Below, piece after piece: positions 18,726 through 27,858 of a stretch of 64,000 bases of DNA; within the stretch, counting starts at the first letter, position 1, and the number at the start of each line of letters is the position of its first letter. This DNA is from Acidovorax sp. 106 (GTDB lineage Bacteria; Pseudomonadota; Gammaproteobacteria; Burkholderiales; Burkholderiaceae_C), in assembly GCF_003663825.1 (NCBI RefSeq), contig NZ_RCCC01000001.1, positions 4,162,501-4,226,500 of the forward strand, written 5' to 3'. Under the pieces are notes generated by a model. It had not been told where the DNA came from. It made no database searches and was given only the letters and a program-made list of their open reading frames with translations. The position numbers were made by a program, and so were the translations under genes.

Positions 18726-19843
18726 TTCACGGCGAGCGCCAGCTCCAGTCCGGAGATGAATGCGTCTTCCAGGCGATGTCCCAGGCACCAGTCACCACAG
18801 GCACCCAGCCCCAGGCTGGCATCCCACACATGGCTTTTGCCCAGTGCGTGGGTGGTTTGGGCGTAGGTCCAGCGTTGCAGGGCGGCGTGGGCAGGCTCTG
18901 CGCGCAGGCCAGTCACCTCGGCAAAGGCTTTGAGCAGCTTGGCCTGCACGCGGGCCTCGCTATCTTGCAGGTGCTCTGCCGACCAGGCGGGGTTGGCCTG
19001 CACCGTCCAGCGCTCAACAGAGCCTCGGCCGGGCTTGGATGATTCACGCGCCAGCCAGGCAATGCGGTGATGGGTGCTGCGGGCCACGTTCCATTGGGGG
19101 CCCAGCGTAGCCAGATCAGGGCGCACCGCTTGGGGGTATGCCAGCATCAGTGTCCAGCAGGGTGCAATGGCGACCTTGGCCAGCGATGGAGTCAAAGTGC
19201 TGTCAATGGCCGACTTGGCCAGCAAGGCTTGCGTTGCGGTGGCGGGCTGGCTCAGCAGCACGGCATCAAAGCCTGCGTACACATGCTGCGATCCGCCGGG
19301 CCCCAGGGTGCGCACTTGCCAGCCGGAGGGGTTCAACGAATCCCTTTCAATGCGATGCACTTGCGCGTTCAGCTCGATGCGCCCGGCCTGCTCTAGCGGC
19401 TGGGCCCAGGTGGCCACCAGCGACTGCATGCCGGGGCTGGCCACCCAGTGCGCCTCGCGCGACAGCAGCCCGGGCGAGGTGACTCGGCCCGAAGCGTCCA
19501 GCACGCGCACGTTGTTGGCGCTCCAGGGCTTGCACAGGCCGGGTACGGTGTCGATGGCGCGGGCAAAGCGCGGGTCGCGGACCGTGAAGTATTGGGCGCC
19601 AGCATCAAACGAGCCAAAGGCGCTATCGACGGTGGCCGTGCGCCCGCCGGGGGCGGCAGCCTGCTCAAACACCGTCACCTGGTGGCCAGCCTGGACCAAG
19701 GTGCGGGCGCAGGCAATGCCTGCCATGCCCGCGCCAATGATGGCGAAGTGGCGAGCGCCTCGGCCAGGGGCGGCGGTTGTGGCCGGGGAGGATGTGTCGG
19801 TGCGTCGGGGCCGCTTGGCGGGGCGAGGGACGGTTTTGCTCAT
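18722..19843 (-). CDS. FAD-dependent amine oxidase/renalase-like oxidoreductase
   Basis: 373 residues. A Rossmann FAD-binding motif [15 protein letters not shown] starts near residue 33, followed by the GGR-type motif [10 protein letters not shown] and a C-terminal FAD segment ([17 protein letters not shown]). It fits the renalase-like family of NAD(P)/FAD-dependent oxidoreductases, whose substrates in bacteria are mostly unknown. The ATG at 19843 is supported by AAAGG seven bases before it. First gene of an operon in which each next start overlaps the previous stop. Confidence 0.85.
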   Translation of the reverse strand: MSKTVPRPAKRPRRTDTSSPATTAAPGRGARHFAIIGAGMAGIACARTLVQAGHQVTVFEQAAAPGGRTATVDSAFGSFDAGAQYFTVRDPRFARAIDTVPGLCKPWSANNVRVLDASGRVTSPGLLSREAHWVASPGMQSLVATWAQPLEQAGRIELNAQVHRIERDSLNPSGWQVRTLGPGGSQHVYAGFDAVLLSQPATATQALLAKSAIDSTLTPSLAKVAIAPCWTLMLAYPQAVRPDLATLGPQWNVARSTHHRIAWLARESSKPGRGSVERWTVQANPAWSAEHLQDSEARVQAKLLKAFAEVTGLRAEPAHAALQRWTYAQTTHALGKSHVWDASLGLGACGDWCLGHRLEDAFISGLELALAVK

Positions 19844-19930
19844 GGGTTGCCTTTCGGTGACAGCGTAAGAAGACGGTCGACAATGAAATCCAACAACGCC
19901 CACTCTACACGCGTGCCAGGGTGTTTCGGC

Positions 19931-20869
19931 TCAGAAATGGTGGTGGTTTTCCAGCAGAGCCTTGCGCGTGGCGGGGCTTTGCAGTTGCTGCAGCCACCAT
20001 TGCAAGGCCCGCCCCGGCGCAGTGAAGCCAGGGCCGCCCCACGCGTAGTGCAGCCGCACATAGCGCTCAGGGCGCGCCACGCGCTTGGCCACCAGGCGGC
20101 CTGCTTCCACATAGGGGCGCACCATGGGCTCGGGCAAAAAGCCGCCGCCCAGGCCCCGCAATTGCACCTGCACCTTGGCCTGCATGGTGTCCACCGTCAG
20201 CACATCTTGTCCGCCCAGCAAGCCCATGGTTATGCCGCCTCGCAAGGCCGAGTCGGCCACGGCCACGGCGCGGTGGCGCAGCATGACGGCATCGGTGATG
20301 GGCTCGGGCATGTTGGCCAGGGGGTGGTGTGGGGCCACGACATAGATGAACAGCAGTTCGCCCAACAACTCTTGCTGCAAACCCGCCACGTCTGAGGCCA
20401 TCCCAGACACGCCGATGGCGAGGTCCGCCCGGCCAGAGGTCAGCGCCTCGCGGGTGCCGGTCATGATGCCGTCGCGCAGCTTGAGCCGGGTGGGGGGCGA
20501 CATGGCGTAGAACGCATCGACCAGCTCCAGCATGGTGTGGGGGGAGATCACGCCGTCAATAGAGAGCGTGAGCTGTGGTTCCCAGCCCGTGGCCACGCGG
20601 CGCACGCGGTTGGCCACCGCATCGATGTCTTGCAACAGGCGATTGCCCTCGCGCAGCAACTCGGCCCCGGCCTCGGTTGGCTTGGCTTGCCGTGCGCTGC
20701 GGTCAAACAGCAGCACATCCAGGGCATCCTCAATCTGCCGCACCCGGTAGGTGAGTGCGCTGGGCACCAGCCCCAGCTGGCGCGCTGCGGCGGCAAAACT
20801 GCCAGCCTCAGCAATCACTTGCAGCATGGTCAGGCTGTCCGGGGTCAGGACATCGCGTGCGTTTTGCAT
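19931..20869 (-). CDS. LysR-family regulator, divergent from the pirin operon
   Basis: 312 residues. N-terminal winged helix (LTMLQVIAEAGSFAAAARQL, then VPSALTYRVRQIEDALD) and a LysR effector domain. It is divergent from a pirin gene with 106 bp between; this LysR-pirin arrangement is common in beta- and gammaproteobacteria, so it probably controls the pirin operon. The ATG at 20869 is used; a TTG seven codons upstream is possible. The LTTR-like box TTCAACCATTTTGAA lies in the gap. Confidence 0.87.
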   Translation of the reverse strand: MQNARDVLTPDSLTMLQVIAEAGSFAAAARQLGLVPSALTYRVRQIEDALDVLLFDRSARQAKPTEAGAELLREGNRLLQDIDAVANRVRRVATGWEPQLTLSIDGVISPHTMLELVDAFYAMSPPTRLKLRDGIMTGTREALTSGRADLAIGVSGMASDVAGLQQELLGELLFIYVVAPHHPLANMPEPITDAVMLRHRAVAVADSALRGGITMGLLGGQDVLTVDTMQAKVQVQLRGLGGGFLPEPMVRPYVEAGRLVAKRVARPERYVRLHYAWGGPGFTAPGRALQWWLQQLQSPATRKALLENHHHF

Positions 20870-20885
20870 GGTGGGCTTATTTTTG

Positions 20886-20900
20886 TTCAACCATTTTGAA
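20886..20900. promoter_or_regulatory. Putative LysR-type operator
   Basis: TTCAA-N5-TTGAA is a perfect 5 bp dyad that contains the LTTR rule T-N11-A (TCAACCATTTTGA), 17 bp before the lysR start in the divergent gap. Confidence 0.55.
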
Positions 20901-20975
20901 TGATGCCATCAATCGATCAGAGCCAGAAGGCCGCAGGCGAGGCCTACAGTGGAGGCATTGAAAGGAGCAATCACC

Positions 20976-21677
20976 ATGCTGACTGTTCGTAAATCCCAAG
21001 ACCGAGGTTACGCCGACCATGGCTGGCTGCAGTCGTTTCACAGCTTTTCCTTCGCAGGCTACTACGACCCGCAGCACATGGGTTTTGGCAACCTGCGCGT
21101 CATCAACGAAGACCGCATAGCCCCAGGCACAGGCTTTGGTACCCATGGTCACCGCGACATGGAAATCATCAGCTATGTGCTCTCTGGCGAGCTGGCCCAC
21201 AAGGACAGCATGGGCAATGTCAAAGGCATTCCGCCGGGCGATGTGCAGCGCATGAGTGCGGGCACGGGCGTGATGCACAGCGAGTTCAACCATGCCGAGG
21301 GCCAAACCACGCACTTCCTGCAGATCTGGATGGAGCCCAATGTGCGCGGCATTGCGCCAGGCTATGAGCAAACCGGGTTTTCTGCGGCCGAAAAGCGCGG
21401 GGCCCTGCGGTTGGTGGCGTCGCCTGACGGCGCCTTGGGCTCTGTCACGATCCACGCTGACGCGTCGCTGTATGCTGGCCTTTTTGATGGCGCCGAGACG
21501 GCCACGTTGCCATTGAAGGCTGGGCGCAAAGGCTATGTGCACGTGGTGCGCGGGCAAGTGCAGGCCAATGGAGAATGCCTGCGCACGGGCGATGCCGCCA
21601 TGCTGGTAGACGAGCCGTTCGTGACCCTGTCTGCAGGGCAGGACGCTGAGGTGCTGGTGTTCGACCTGGAAGGTTGA
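20976..21677 (+). CDS. Pirin family protein (YhhW-like)
   Basis: 233 residues with two cupin halves. The metal-binding residues of the first cupin are visible in GFGTHGHRDMEIISYV and the second motif in GTGVMHSEFNHA. YhhW and human pirin can act as quercetin 2,3-dioxygenases in vitro; the physiological substrate is unknown. The ATG at 20976 follows AAAGGAG at 20961-20967. First of a three-gene operon with a flavodoxin-fold reductase and a second pirin, divergent from a LysR gene. Confidence 0.92.
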   Translation: MLTVRKSQDRGYADHGWLQSFHSFSFAGYYDPQHMGFGNLRVINEDRIAPGTGFGTHGHRDMEIISYVLSGELAHKDSMGNVKGIPPGDVQRMSAGTGVMHSEFNHAEGQTTHFLQIWMEPNVRGIAPGYEQTGFSAAEKRGALRLVASPDGALGSVTIHADASLYAGLFDGAETATLPLKAGRKGYVHVVRGQVQANGECLRTGDAAMLVDEPFVTLSAGQDAEVLVFDLEG

Positions 21678-21758
21678 CCCCTGCATGGGCCCTTCATTGC
21701 GCAGGGCCCGCTTTGAAGTTTGTTTCGTTGTCAGTCGTTTTTCATCACAGGAGCTTTC

Positions 21759-22313
21759 ATGTCTCAAATCGTTGTGGTTTATCACTCCGGCTATGGTCAC
21801 ACCCAGCGCGTGGCGCAACTGGTGGCCGAAGGGGCTGGCGCCCAGTTGTTGGCCATTGATGCAGACGGCAATCTGCCCGAAGGGGGCTGGGACACGCTGA
21901 ATGCGGCCGATGCCATCATCTTTGGTACCCCCACCTACATGGGTGGCCCCAGCTGGCAGTTTAAAAAGTTTGCCGATGCGTCGTCCAAGGCCTGGTTCTC
22001 CCGCGCTTGGCAAGACAAGGTGTTTGCTGGCTTCACCAACAGCGCCAGCTTCAATGGCGACAAGCAAGTGACACTGGTGTACCTGCAGACCCTGGCGTCG
22101 CAGCACGGCGGCCTGTGGGTGAGCCTGGGCCTGATGCCTGCCAATGCCAAAGCCGCTACGCGCAATGATGTGAACAACCTGGGCGGCTCGGTGGGCTTGC
22201 TGGTGCAGTCTCCCTCCGATGCCTCCGTCGCTGAAATCCCCCAGGGTGACCTGGACACCGCCAAGCTGTTCGGCAAGCGCGTGGCCGACATCGCAGCGCG
22301 TTTCAAGGCTTGA
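21759..22313 (+). CDS. Flavodoxin-fold NAD(P)H-dependent oxidoreductase (WrbA-like)
   Basis: 184 residues, flavodoxin-like fold. The FMN phosphate-binding loop is YHSGYGHTQRVAQ, and the GTPTYMGGPSWQFKKF segment matches WrbA-type quinone reductases, although the protein is somewhat short. Probable FMN-dependent quinone or nitro-compound reductase. AGGAGC precedes the ATG. It sits between two pirin genes, 81 bp after the first and 98 bp before the second, suggesting joint expression in oxidative or aromatic-compound stress. Confidence 0.86.
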   Translation: MSQIVVVYHSGYGHTQRVAQLVAEGAGAQLLAIDADGNLPEGGWDTLNAADAIIFGTPTYMGGPSWQFKKFADASSKAWFSRAWQDKVFAGFTNSASFNGDKQVTLVYLQTLASQHGGLWVSLGLMPANAKAATRNDVNNLGGSVGLLVQSPSDASVAEIPQGDLDTAKLFGKRVADIAARFKA

Positions 22314-22411
22314 TTCGTCTTTGACGTGAGTGCGTGGCTGGGCGGCCGTGGTGCCACCCAGCCACCGCACTCAGCCTCAACGCTTCACCTCTGAACTGAA
22401 GGGCCGCTGCC

Positions 22412-23299
22412 ATGACTTCCATTGAACGCATCCACCCCCATGACAAAGACCTGGGCGGCGGCTTCAGAGTGCGCAGGCTGCTGCCTGCCATGGTTCGCCA
22501 GTCGGTCGGGCCTTTCTTGTTCTTTGACCACTTTGGCCCTGCCACGGTGGTGCCGGAGTCAGAGCACGATGTGCGTCCCCATCCGCACATAGGTTTGGCC
22601 ACGGTCACGTATTTGTTTTCGGGTGCGATCCAGCACCGCGACAGTTTGGGCTGCGTGCAGCAGATTGAGCCGGGTGCCATCAACTGGATGACGGCAGGGC
22701 GTGGCATCGTGCATTCCGAGCGCCGCCCAGACACCTTGGCCAACGCCACCTATGTGAACCACGGCATTCAGCTGTGGGCGGCGCTGCCGCCGGAGCATGA
22801 GGAAGTCGCCCCCAGTTTTGTGCACACGCCTGCCGATGCCATTGCACAGTTGCAAGTGGACGACGCTACGGTGCGGGTGCTGGTGGGGCAGGCCTGGGGG
22901 GCGCAGTCGCCTGTGGTCAGCTTGGCCCCGGCGTTGTACCTGGATATCCAGTTGCCCGCCAATGGCCAACTGAGGCTACCTGCAGGCATGGCGCAGGAGC
23001 TGGGCCTGTATGCGGTGGACACTGCCGTGTCAGTGGCCGATGAGATGCTGGAGCCGCACACCATGGCGGTGTTGCCCGCTGACCGCCCCCTGGCTTTGCG
23101 TGCGGGTGCTGCGCCCGTGCGCTGCATGCTGGTGGGCGGCGATGCCTTGGCGGAACGCCGCCATATCTGGTGGAATTTTGTGTCCACCCGCAAGGAGCGG
23201 ATCGTGCAGGCAGCCAGTGACTGGGAAGCGCAACACATGGGGCAGGTGCCTGGCGAGACAGAATTCATCCCCTTGCCCGCACACCGGTTCAAGCCCTGA
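22412..23299 (+). CDS. Pirin family protein (second, longer paralogue)
   Basis: 295 residues. The bicupin N-terminal half has HPHIGLATVTYLFSG and GRGIVHSERRP, the pirin metal motifs, and the C-terminal half carries the Pirin_C cupin. It is longer than, and only distantly like, the pirin at 20976-21677, and resembles the main pirin clade (FFDHFGPA near the start). Last gene of the pirin-reductase-pirin operon. The stop is followed by a family A repeat that also covers the end of the convergent trhO paralogue. Confidence 0.9.
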   Translation: MTSIERIHPHDKDLGGGFRVRRLLPAMVRQSVGPFLFFDHFGPATVVPESEHDVRPHPHIGLATVTYLFSGAIQHRDSLGCVQQIEPGAINWMTAGRGIVHSERRPDTLANATYVNHGIQLWAALPPEHEEVAPSFVHTPADAIAQLQVDDATVRVLVGQAWGAQSPVVSLAPALYLDIQLPANGQLRLPAGMAQELGLYAVDTAVSVADEMLEPHTMAVLPADRPLALRAGAAPVRCMLVGGDALAERRHIWWNFVSTRKERIVQAASDWEAQHMGQVPGETEFIPLPAHRFKP

Positions 23300-23332
23300 C
23301 GGGCGTGTTTCTTACGCAGTCGATTGTTTTTT

Positions 23333-23392
23333 GCCAAAAAATGCCTCTAGCGCTTGATGGAAAGGCGTTAGAAGCTCATTTTTTGATAGCGA
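23333..23392. repeat. Family A palindromic repeat, copy 5 (overlaps the end of the second trhO)
   Basis: AAAATGCCTCTAGCGCTTGA, AAGGCGTTAGAAGCTC and TTTTTTGATAGCGAT. It lies between convergent genes and includes the last codons and stop of the minus-strand trhO paralogue. Confidence 0.75.
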
Positions 23393-24134
23393 TATCGAGG
23401 GATTCTGGCGCTGAAAGGTCGGTGGCCAATACCGCTCTTTCGTCAAACACAAAGCAGCCGCCGTTGTAGTGCGCGCCATCGGTCTGCTCAAAGTATTTGA
23501 GGATGCCGCCTTCAAGCTGGTACACATGCTCCAGGCCTTCCTCTTGCATCAGGATGGCGGCTTTTTCGCAGCGGATGCCCCCGGTGCAAAAACTCACCAC
23601 GGTTTTGTCTTGCAGGGCGGCCTTGTGGGCTTGCAAGGCGGCAGGAAACTCGGTGAACTTGCCAATGCGCCAGTCAATGGCGTTGTTGAAAGTGCCTGCG
23701 TCTACCTCAAACGCGTTGCGGGTGTCCAGGGTCACCACCTCGCGGCCATCGTCGTCATGGCCTTGCTCCAGCCAGCGGCGCAGCGTCGCGGGGGCAACAG
23801 CCGGGGCGCGGCCTTGCGCGGGGCGGATGGTGGGGTGGTCCATGCGGATGATTTCGCGCTTGACCTTCACCAGCATCTTGCGAAACGGCACCGTGTCTGA
23901 CCAGCTCTCTTTGGGGTCCAGGTCTGCAAACCGTTCATCGCCACGCAGGGTTTCGACAAAGCCCCGCACAGAAGCAGCATCGCCCGCCAAAAAGAAATTG
24001 ATGCCTTCTTCGGCCAACAAAATCGTGCCCTTCAAGTCCAAAGCCACCGCGCTGGCATGCAGCTGCCCGCGCAGCACCTCTGCGTCAGGAAGGGGCACAA
24101 ACTTGTAGCAGGAGATGTTGAGAACAGCAGTCAC
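23376..24134 (-). CDS. Rhodanese-type tRNA uridine hydroxylase paralogue (short TrhO form)
   Basis: 252 residues with the same N-terminal ferredoxin-like and rhodanese domains as the longer trhO at 3.7 kb and the same active-site loop [11 protein letters not shown]. It lacks the C-terminal CxxC...CxxC extension. The GTG at 24134 gives a family-like start (TAVLNISCYKFVPL); an in-frame ATG at 24212 is the alternative. The final residues (AIKK) and stop lie inside a family A repeat, so the C-terminus may have been set by the repeat. Whether it is redundant with, or specialised from, the long form is unknown. Confidence 0.85.
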   Translation of the reverse strand: MTAVLNISCYKFVPLPDAEVLRGQLHASAVALDLKGTILLAEEGINFFLAGDAASVRGFVETLRGDERFADLDPKESWSDTVPFRKMLVKVKREIIRMDHPTIRPAQGRAPAVAPATLRRWLEQGHDDDGREVVTLDTRNAFEVDAGTFNNAIDWRIGKFTEFPAALQAHKAALQDKTVVSFCTGGIRCEKAAILMQEEGLEHVYQLEGGILKYFEQTDGAHYNGGCFVFDERAVLATDLSAPESLDIAIKK

Positions 24135-24310
24135 GGCAAAAGGCGGGTGTTGGGTGCGAAAGGTAGTCTTGAGAGAGGTGTGCGGCGCTCCATTGCACTT
24201 CGCCATGGGCATCGGCCACTGAGCCAGAACGAGCCCGCTGGAGAGGGCTGTATGCCAACAAGCGCAGGCTGCAGTAACACCACCCGGCCAGCGGGTGGGC
24301 TGGCGCCGGA

Positions 24311-25156
24311 CTATGTAGTCTGCGTCAGCAGCGCGGTTTCGATCTTGTTGGCCAGCTGCGAGATCGCCAGGGCCGCAGGGCAGCCTGGGGTGTTCAGCAG
24401 CAGCAGTTGCCTGCGCATCACGGCATCGCGCACCGAGGGGTCGGCTGGAATGTCGCCCATGTGAATCAGGCGCACCGGGCGGCCCGATTGGGTGCTGACA
24501 AAGCGGTCTAGCACCTGCTGCAACTGGCTGGTGATGGCCCGGCCGTCGCCAGGGCGTGCCGCCTGGTTGATCACGATGCGCACGTGTTGGCGCTTTTGCT
24601 GCATCGCCAGCACCTTGATGGCCGCATAGGCGTCTGTGAGCGACGTGGGTTCGGGCGTGGCCACGATCAGCACCTCCGACGCGAGGGAGATGGAGAACAG
24701 CACCACGTCGGAAATACCCGCGCCGGTGTCTAGCAGCACCACATCGTATTGGGGTGTCAGGGCCTGGATAACACTCAGAAACTGGCTGCGCACCTCGGGC
24801 GTGAGCCGCGAGTACTCGACCATGCCCGAACCTGCCAGCAGCACAGAAAATCCACCGGGCGCCTTGATCACGGCTTCGTCCAACGTGGCTTTGCCAGTGA
24901 ACACATCGTGCAGCGTGATCTTGGGATGCAGGTTCAGCACCACATCCAGGTTGGCCAGGCCCAGGTCGGCGTCGAGCACCAGCACACGTTGGCCTCGGCG
25001 GGTCAGCGCTGCGGCCAGGTTGGCGGACACAAATGTTTTGCCCACACCGCCTTTGCCGCTGGTCACGGCGATGATGCGTGCACCCGCCGCAGGGGTAGCC
25101 TGCTGCGGTGTGGCGTTGGGTGTAGTGGGTTGGGGGGACAGCGCGTCGCTCATCAT
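24311..25156 (-). CDS. MinD/ParA-family ATPase (FlhG/FleN-like)
   Basis: 281 residues. The deviant Walker A GKGGVGKTFVSANLAA, the switch region VLDADLGLANLDVVLN and the LLDTGAGIS segment are those of MinD-like ATPases. The DADLGLANLDVVLNL form is typical of FlhG/FleN, which set flagellar number and place. No flagellar genes lie in this window, so the role is inferred only from the family. It begins 7 bp after a diguanylate cyclase gene in the same direction, so they are probably coexpressed. The stop codon TAG lies before a 176 bp gap to the short trhO. Confidence 0.85.
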   Translation of the reverse strand: MMSDALSPQPTTPNATPQQATPAAGARIIAVTSGKGGVGKTFVSANLAAALTRRGQRVLVLDADLGLANLDVVLNLHPKITLHDVFTGKATLDEAVIKAPGGFSVLLAGSGMVEYSRLTPEVRSQFLSVIQALTPQYDVVLLDTGAGISDVVLFSISLASEVLIVATPEPTSLTDAYAAIKVLAMQQKRQHVRIVINQAARPGDGRAITSQLQQVLDRFVSTQSGRPVRLIHMGDIPADPSVRDAVMRRQLLLLNTPGCPAALAISQLANKIETALLTQTT

Positions 25157-25163
25157 CTAACTT

Positions 25164-25940
25164 TCAGTAGGCGCTGCCTGTTGCATCCAGGGGAGGCGGA
25201 AGATCGCCCCAGCCAGAAGGTGAATACAGCGGGCCAAACAACAAGCTCTTCTCTTCTGCACTGACCGTGCTGTCTGGCTGCTCCTCGATGCTCACGCGGT
25301 TGCGTCCGGCCGATTTTGCCTGATAGAGCTGGTGGTCGGCGCGGTCAATCCACAGCAATGTGGTGGAACGAATCCATTGAAGGGCAAACGCCCCGCCGAT
25401 GCTGACGGTGACGTTGAGTTCAATCGATGGAGAAATGCGAATGGGCGTGTTAGCCACGGCCCGGCGAATGCGCTCCGCCACCACGGTGCCAAAGGCAGAT
25501 TGGCAGGCGGGCAGTACCACGGCGAATTCCTCGCCACCGTATCGGGCCAGGGTGTCCATGGGGCGCACGCAAGCGGCCAAGGTGCGCGCTACCGACTGCA
25601 GCACCATGTCGCCGGCCAGGTGGCCGTGGGTGTCGTTGACCTTTTTAAAGTGGTCAATGTCCAGCATCAACAGCAAGGCTGCTTCACCCGAACGGGTCAC
25701 GCGGTCGATCTCGCGCTCCAGCACGGCCCGAAAATGGCGCCGATTGGCCAAGCCTGTCAGCGGGTCTTTCAGCGAAAGTTCGCACAGGCCGTCGATGACG
25801 CCTTGCAGGTATTGACGGGGGTGTGAACGGTCCAGGCTGGGCGCTGCGCTGCTGCCGGTCACTTGTGTAACCAGGGCATGGGCAGTATCCAGGCGCAGAT
25901 CGCGCAGGTCTACGAGGTGAGGGGCCGCCGAGTCAGACAC
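25164..25940 (-). CDS. Soluble diguanylate cyclase (GGDEF), paired with a MinD-like ATPase
   Basis: 258 residues, no membrane segments. After about 55 residues without a recognised domain comes a complete GGDEF domain: the metal site DIDHFKKVNDTHGH, an RxxD I-site (RPMD) and GGEEF. The start is a GTG at 25940 with a poor ribosome site. It lies 7 bp upstream of the MinD-like gene. This suggests a link between cyclic-di-GMP production and motility or polarity control, though only the gene order supports it. It is the third cyclase gene in the window. Confidence 0.88.
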   Translation of the reverse strand: MSDSAAPHLVDLRDLRLDTAHALVTQVTGSSAAPSLDRSHPRQYLQGVIDGLCELSLKDPLTGLANRRHFRAVLEREIDRVTRSGEAALLLMLDIDHFKKVNDTHGHLAGDMVLQSVARTLAACVRPMDTLARYGGEEFAVVLPACQSAFGTVVAERIRRAVANTPIRISPSIELNVTVSIGGAFALQWIRSTTLLWIDRADHQLYQAKSAGRNRVSIEEQPDSTVSAEEKSLLFGPLYSPSGWGDLPPPLDATGSAY

Positions 25941-26009
25941 AAATGGTTGCTTCTAAAGTTGATTGAGTGTATCAGCGGGGTTGGTCGTCCGATTGCAATT
26001 TCTGCACGA

Positions 26010-27695
26010 TCACAGAGGTGTTACCCGGGGTGGGAGTTGCTGCAGGGCGACAAGGGCGTCGGCATCGGTGCGGTAGGTGTGCAATCCGGCGGCCGCAGGC
26101 AGCAGGCCTGCTTTGCGCAGGGCCGCCTCGACCGGCAGCTTGAGTCCACTCACATGCAGGCACCCGCCCCGCGCCAGCATCTGCGCATGCAGTTGGGCAA
26201 AGGTTTCCAGGCCGGTCACGTCAATGCGGTTGACGGGCTGGGCCATCAGGCACAGGTGCTTGATCTCGGGGTGGGCGCTCAAGTGCTCCATCACCCAGCG
26301 CTCCAGGGCGCTGGCCGAGGCAAAGTCCAGCTCTGCATCCATGCGCAGCGCCAGCAGTTCGGGCGCCAGGGGGGGCAGGTTCCACAGATGGCGGTCGCGC
26401 AGGCTACCGTCCGGGTGCAGGCCTACCTCAATGATGCGGGGGTGCAGGCGCTGGTACAGAAAGTGGCACAGGTTCATCACCAAACCGGCCAAAACACCCC
26501 AGTACATGCGTGGTGCGGTGGCCAAGGTCAGGGCAAAGGTGACCAACGCGATGACCGACTCCACCCGCGACGTGCGCCACAGGCGGGTGAAGGTGGCCGG
26601 TTTGATGAGGCTGAACACCGCCGTCACCACAATGGCCGCCAGGGCCGATTGCGGCACGTAGTACAGCGCCGGGGTGAGCCACAACAGCACCACCAGCACC
26701 ACGAGGATGGAAAACACGGTGGCCCAGCCACTTTGCGCGCCTGCATACAGGTTGATGGCCGAGCGAGAAAACGAAGCGCTGGTGGCAAAGCTGCCGCACA
26801 GCCCACTGCTGATTTTGGACAGGCCCTGACCAATCAGGTCCTGGTTTTCGTTCCAGCGCTCACCGGAACGCTGGCTCTCAACCTTGGCGCTGGAGGCTGT
26901 CTCCAGGAAACTCACCAGGGTGATGACCAGCACAGGCATGAGCAGCGAAGAAAAGTCTGACCAAGGCAAAAGCCCGGGCCACTGCAAGCCTGGCAGCCCC
27001 TGCGGCAGGTGCCCCACCACCGCGCCACCCGCATCGGCGTAGCCACTGATCCAGCTGATGCCGCCCGCAAGGCCCACCACCACGATGGCGGCCGGGAAGG
27101 TGGGTTTGAGCCGCTTGGCCAGCCACAGCGCCACCACAGCGCCCAAGCCGAATGCCGCCGCCGTCAGGTCAAAAAGCCCCAGCGAAGGTGTTTGCAGCAG
27201 TGCACTGAAGTCGGCCCGCAAGCCGGTGAGTGCACCTAGCTGCGAAGACAAAATCAGCAAGGCTGCGGCCTGTGTGAAGCCACTGAGCACAGGGGAGGTG
27301 ACCACATTGACCACCCACCCAAAGCGCGCCAAGCCCATCACGCATTGCAAGGCCCCACAAAGCAGTGCAATCCACACGGCCATTTGCACCCACTGGGCGC
27401 TGCCGGGCTCGGCCAGCCCGGTCAGCGATGCGCCAATGAGCAGGCTCGTCAAGGCTGTGGGGCCCACGCCCAGCCGGGTGGAGGCGCTGAACAGCACTGC
27501 CACCAGGGCAGGCAACAGTGATGCATAAATGCCTGTGACCAGCGGCATGCCCGCCAGCGCTGCATAGGCAACCCCTTGGGGCACGAGCATGAGGCCCACC
27601 GTCATGCCCGCCCAGAATTCACCGCGCAGCAACGCGGCGCTGGGCCGGGGCCAGGCCAGAAAAGGCAACCAGGAGCTGAAGGAAATGCGAGGCAT
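26010..27695 (-). CDS. SulP-family anion transporter with STAS domain
   Basis: 561 residues. About 400 residues of hydrophobic segments with the SulP signature near the N-terminus (GVAYAALAGMPLVTGIYASL) are followed by a C-terminal STAS domain. The STAS phospho-site-like motif RIDVTGLETF is visible. SulP proteins carry sulfate, bicarbonate or dicarboxylates; the substrate cannot be told, but sulfate is plausible in a sulfur-using genome. No carbonic anhydrase is fused or adjacent. It stands alone, with a 160 bp gap to the divergent lipoprotein gene. Confidence 0.9.
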   Translation of the reverse strand: MPRISFSSWLPFLAWPRPSAALLRGEFWAGMTVGLMLVPQGVAYAALAGMPLVTGIYASLLPALVAVLFSASTRLGVGPTALTSLLIGASLTGLAEPGSAQWVQMAVWIALLCGALQCVMGLARFGWVVNVVTSPVLSGFTQAAALLILSSQLGALTGLRADFSALLQTPSLGLFDLTAAAFGLGAVVALWLAKRLKPTFPAAIVVVGLAGGISWISGYADAGGAVVGHLPQGLPGLQWPGLLPWSDFSSLLMPVLVITLVSFLETASSAKVESQRSGERWNENQDLIGQGLSKISSGLCGSFATSASFSRSAINLYAGAQSGWATVFSILVVLVVLLWLTPALYYVPQSALAAIVVTAVFSLIKPATFTRLWRTSRVESVIALVTFALTLATAPRMYWGVLAGLVMNLCHFLYQRLHPRIIEVGLHPDGSLRDRHLWNLPPLAPELLALRMDAELDFASASALERWVMEHLSAHPEIKHLCLMAQPVNRIDVTGLETFAQLHAQMLARGGCLHVSGLKLPVEAALRKAGLLPAAAGLHTYRTDADALVALQQLPPRVTPL

Positions 27696-27858
27696 GCAGT
27701 GATTGTCGCGCTGCGGGGCCGTCCGGGACGGCTGGGCACAACAAAACGCGCAGGGATTGCAGTGTTTTGTCCTACACGCCTTTCCGATCCGTCTGACCCG
27801 ACGGGGCGTGCCAGCTGTCTACAGTTCAGCCATGTCTTTATCCGCAAGGAGATTTTTG

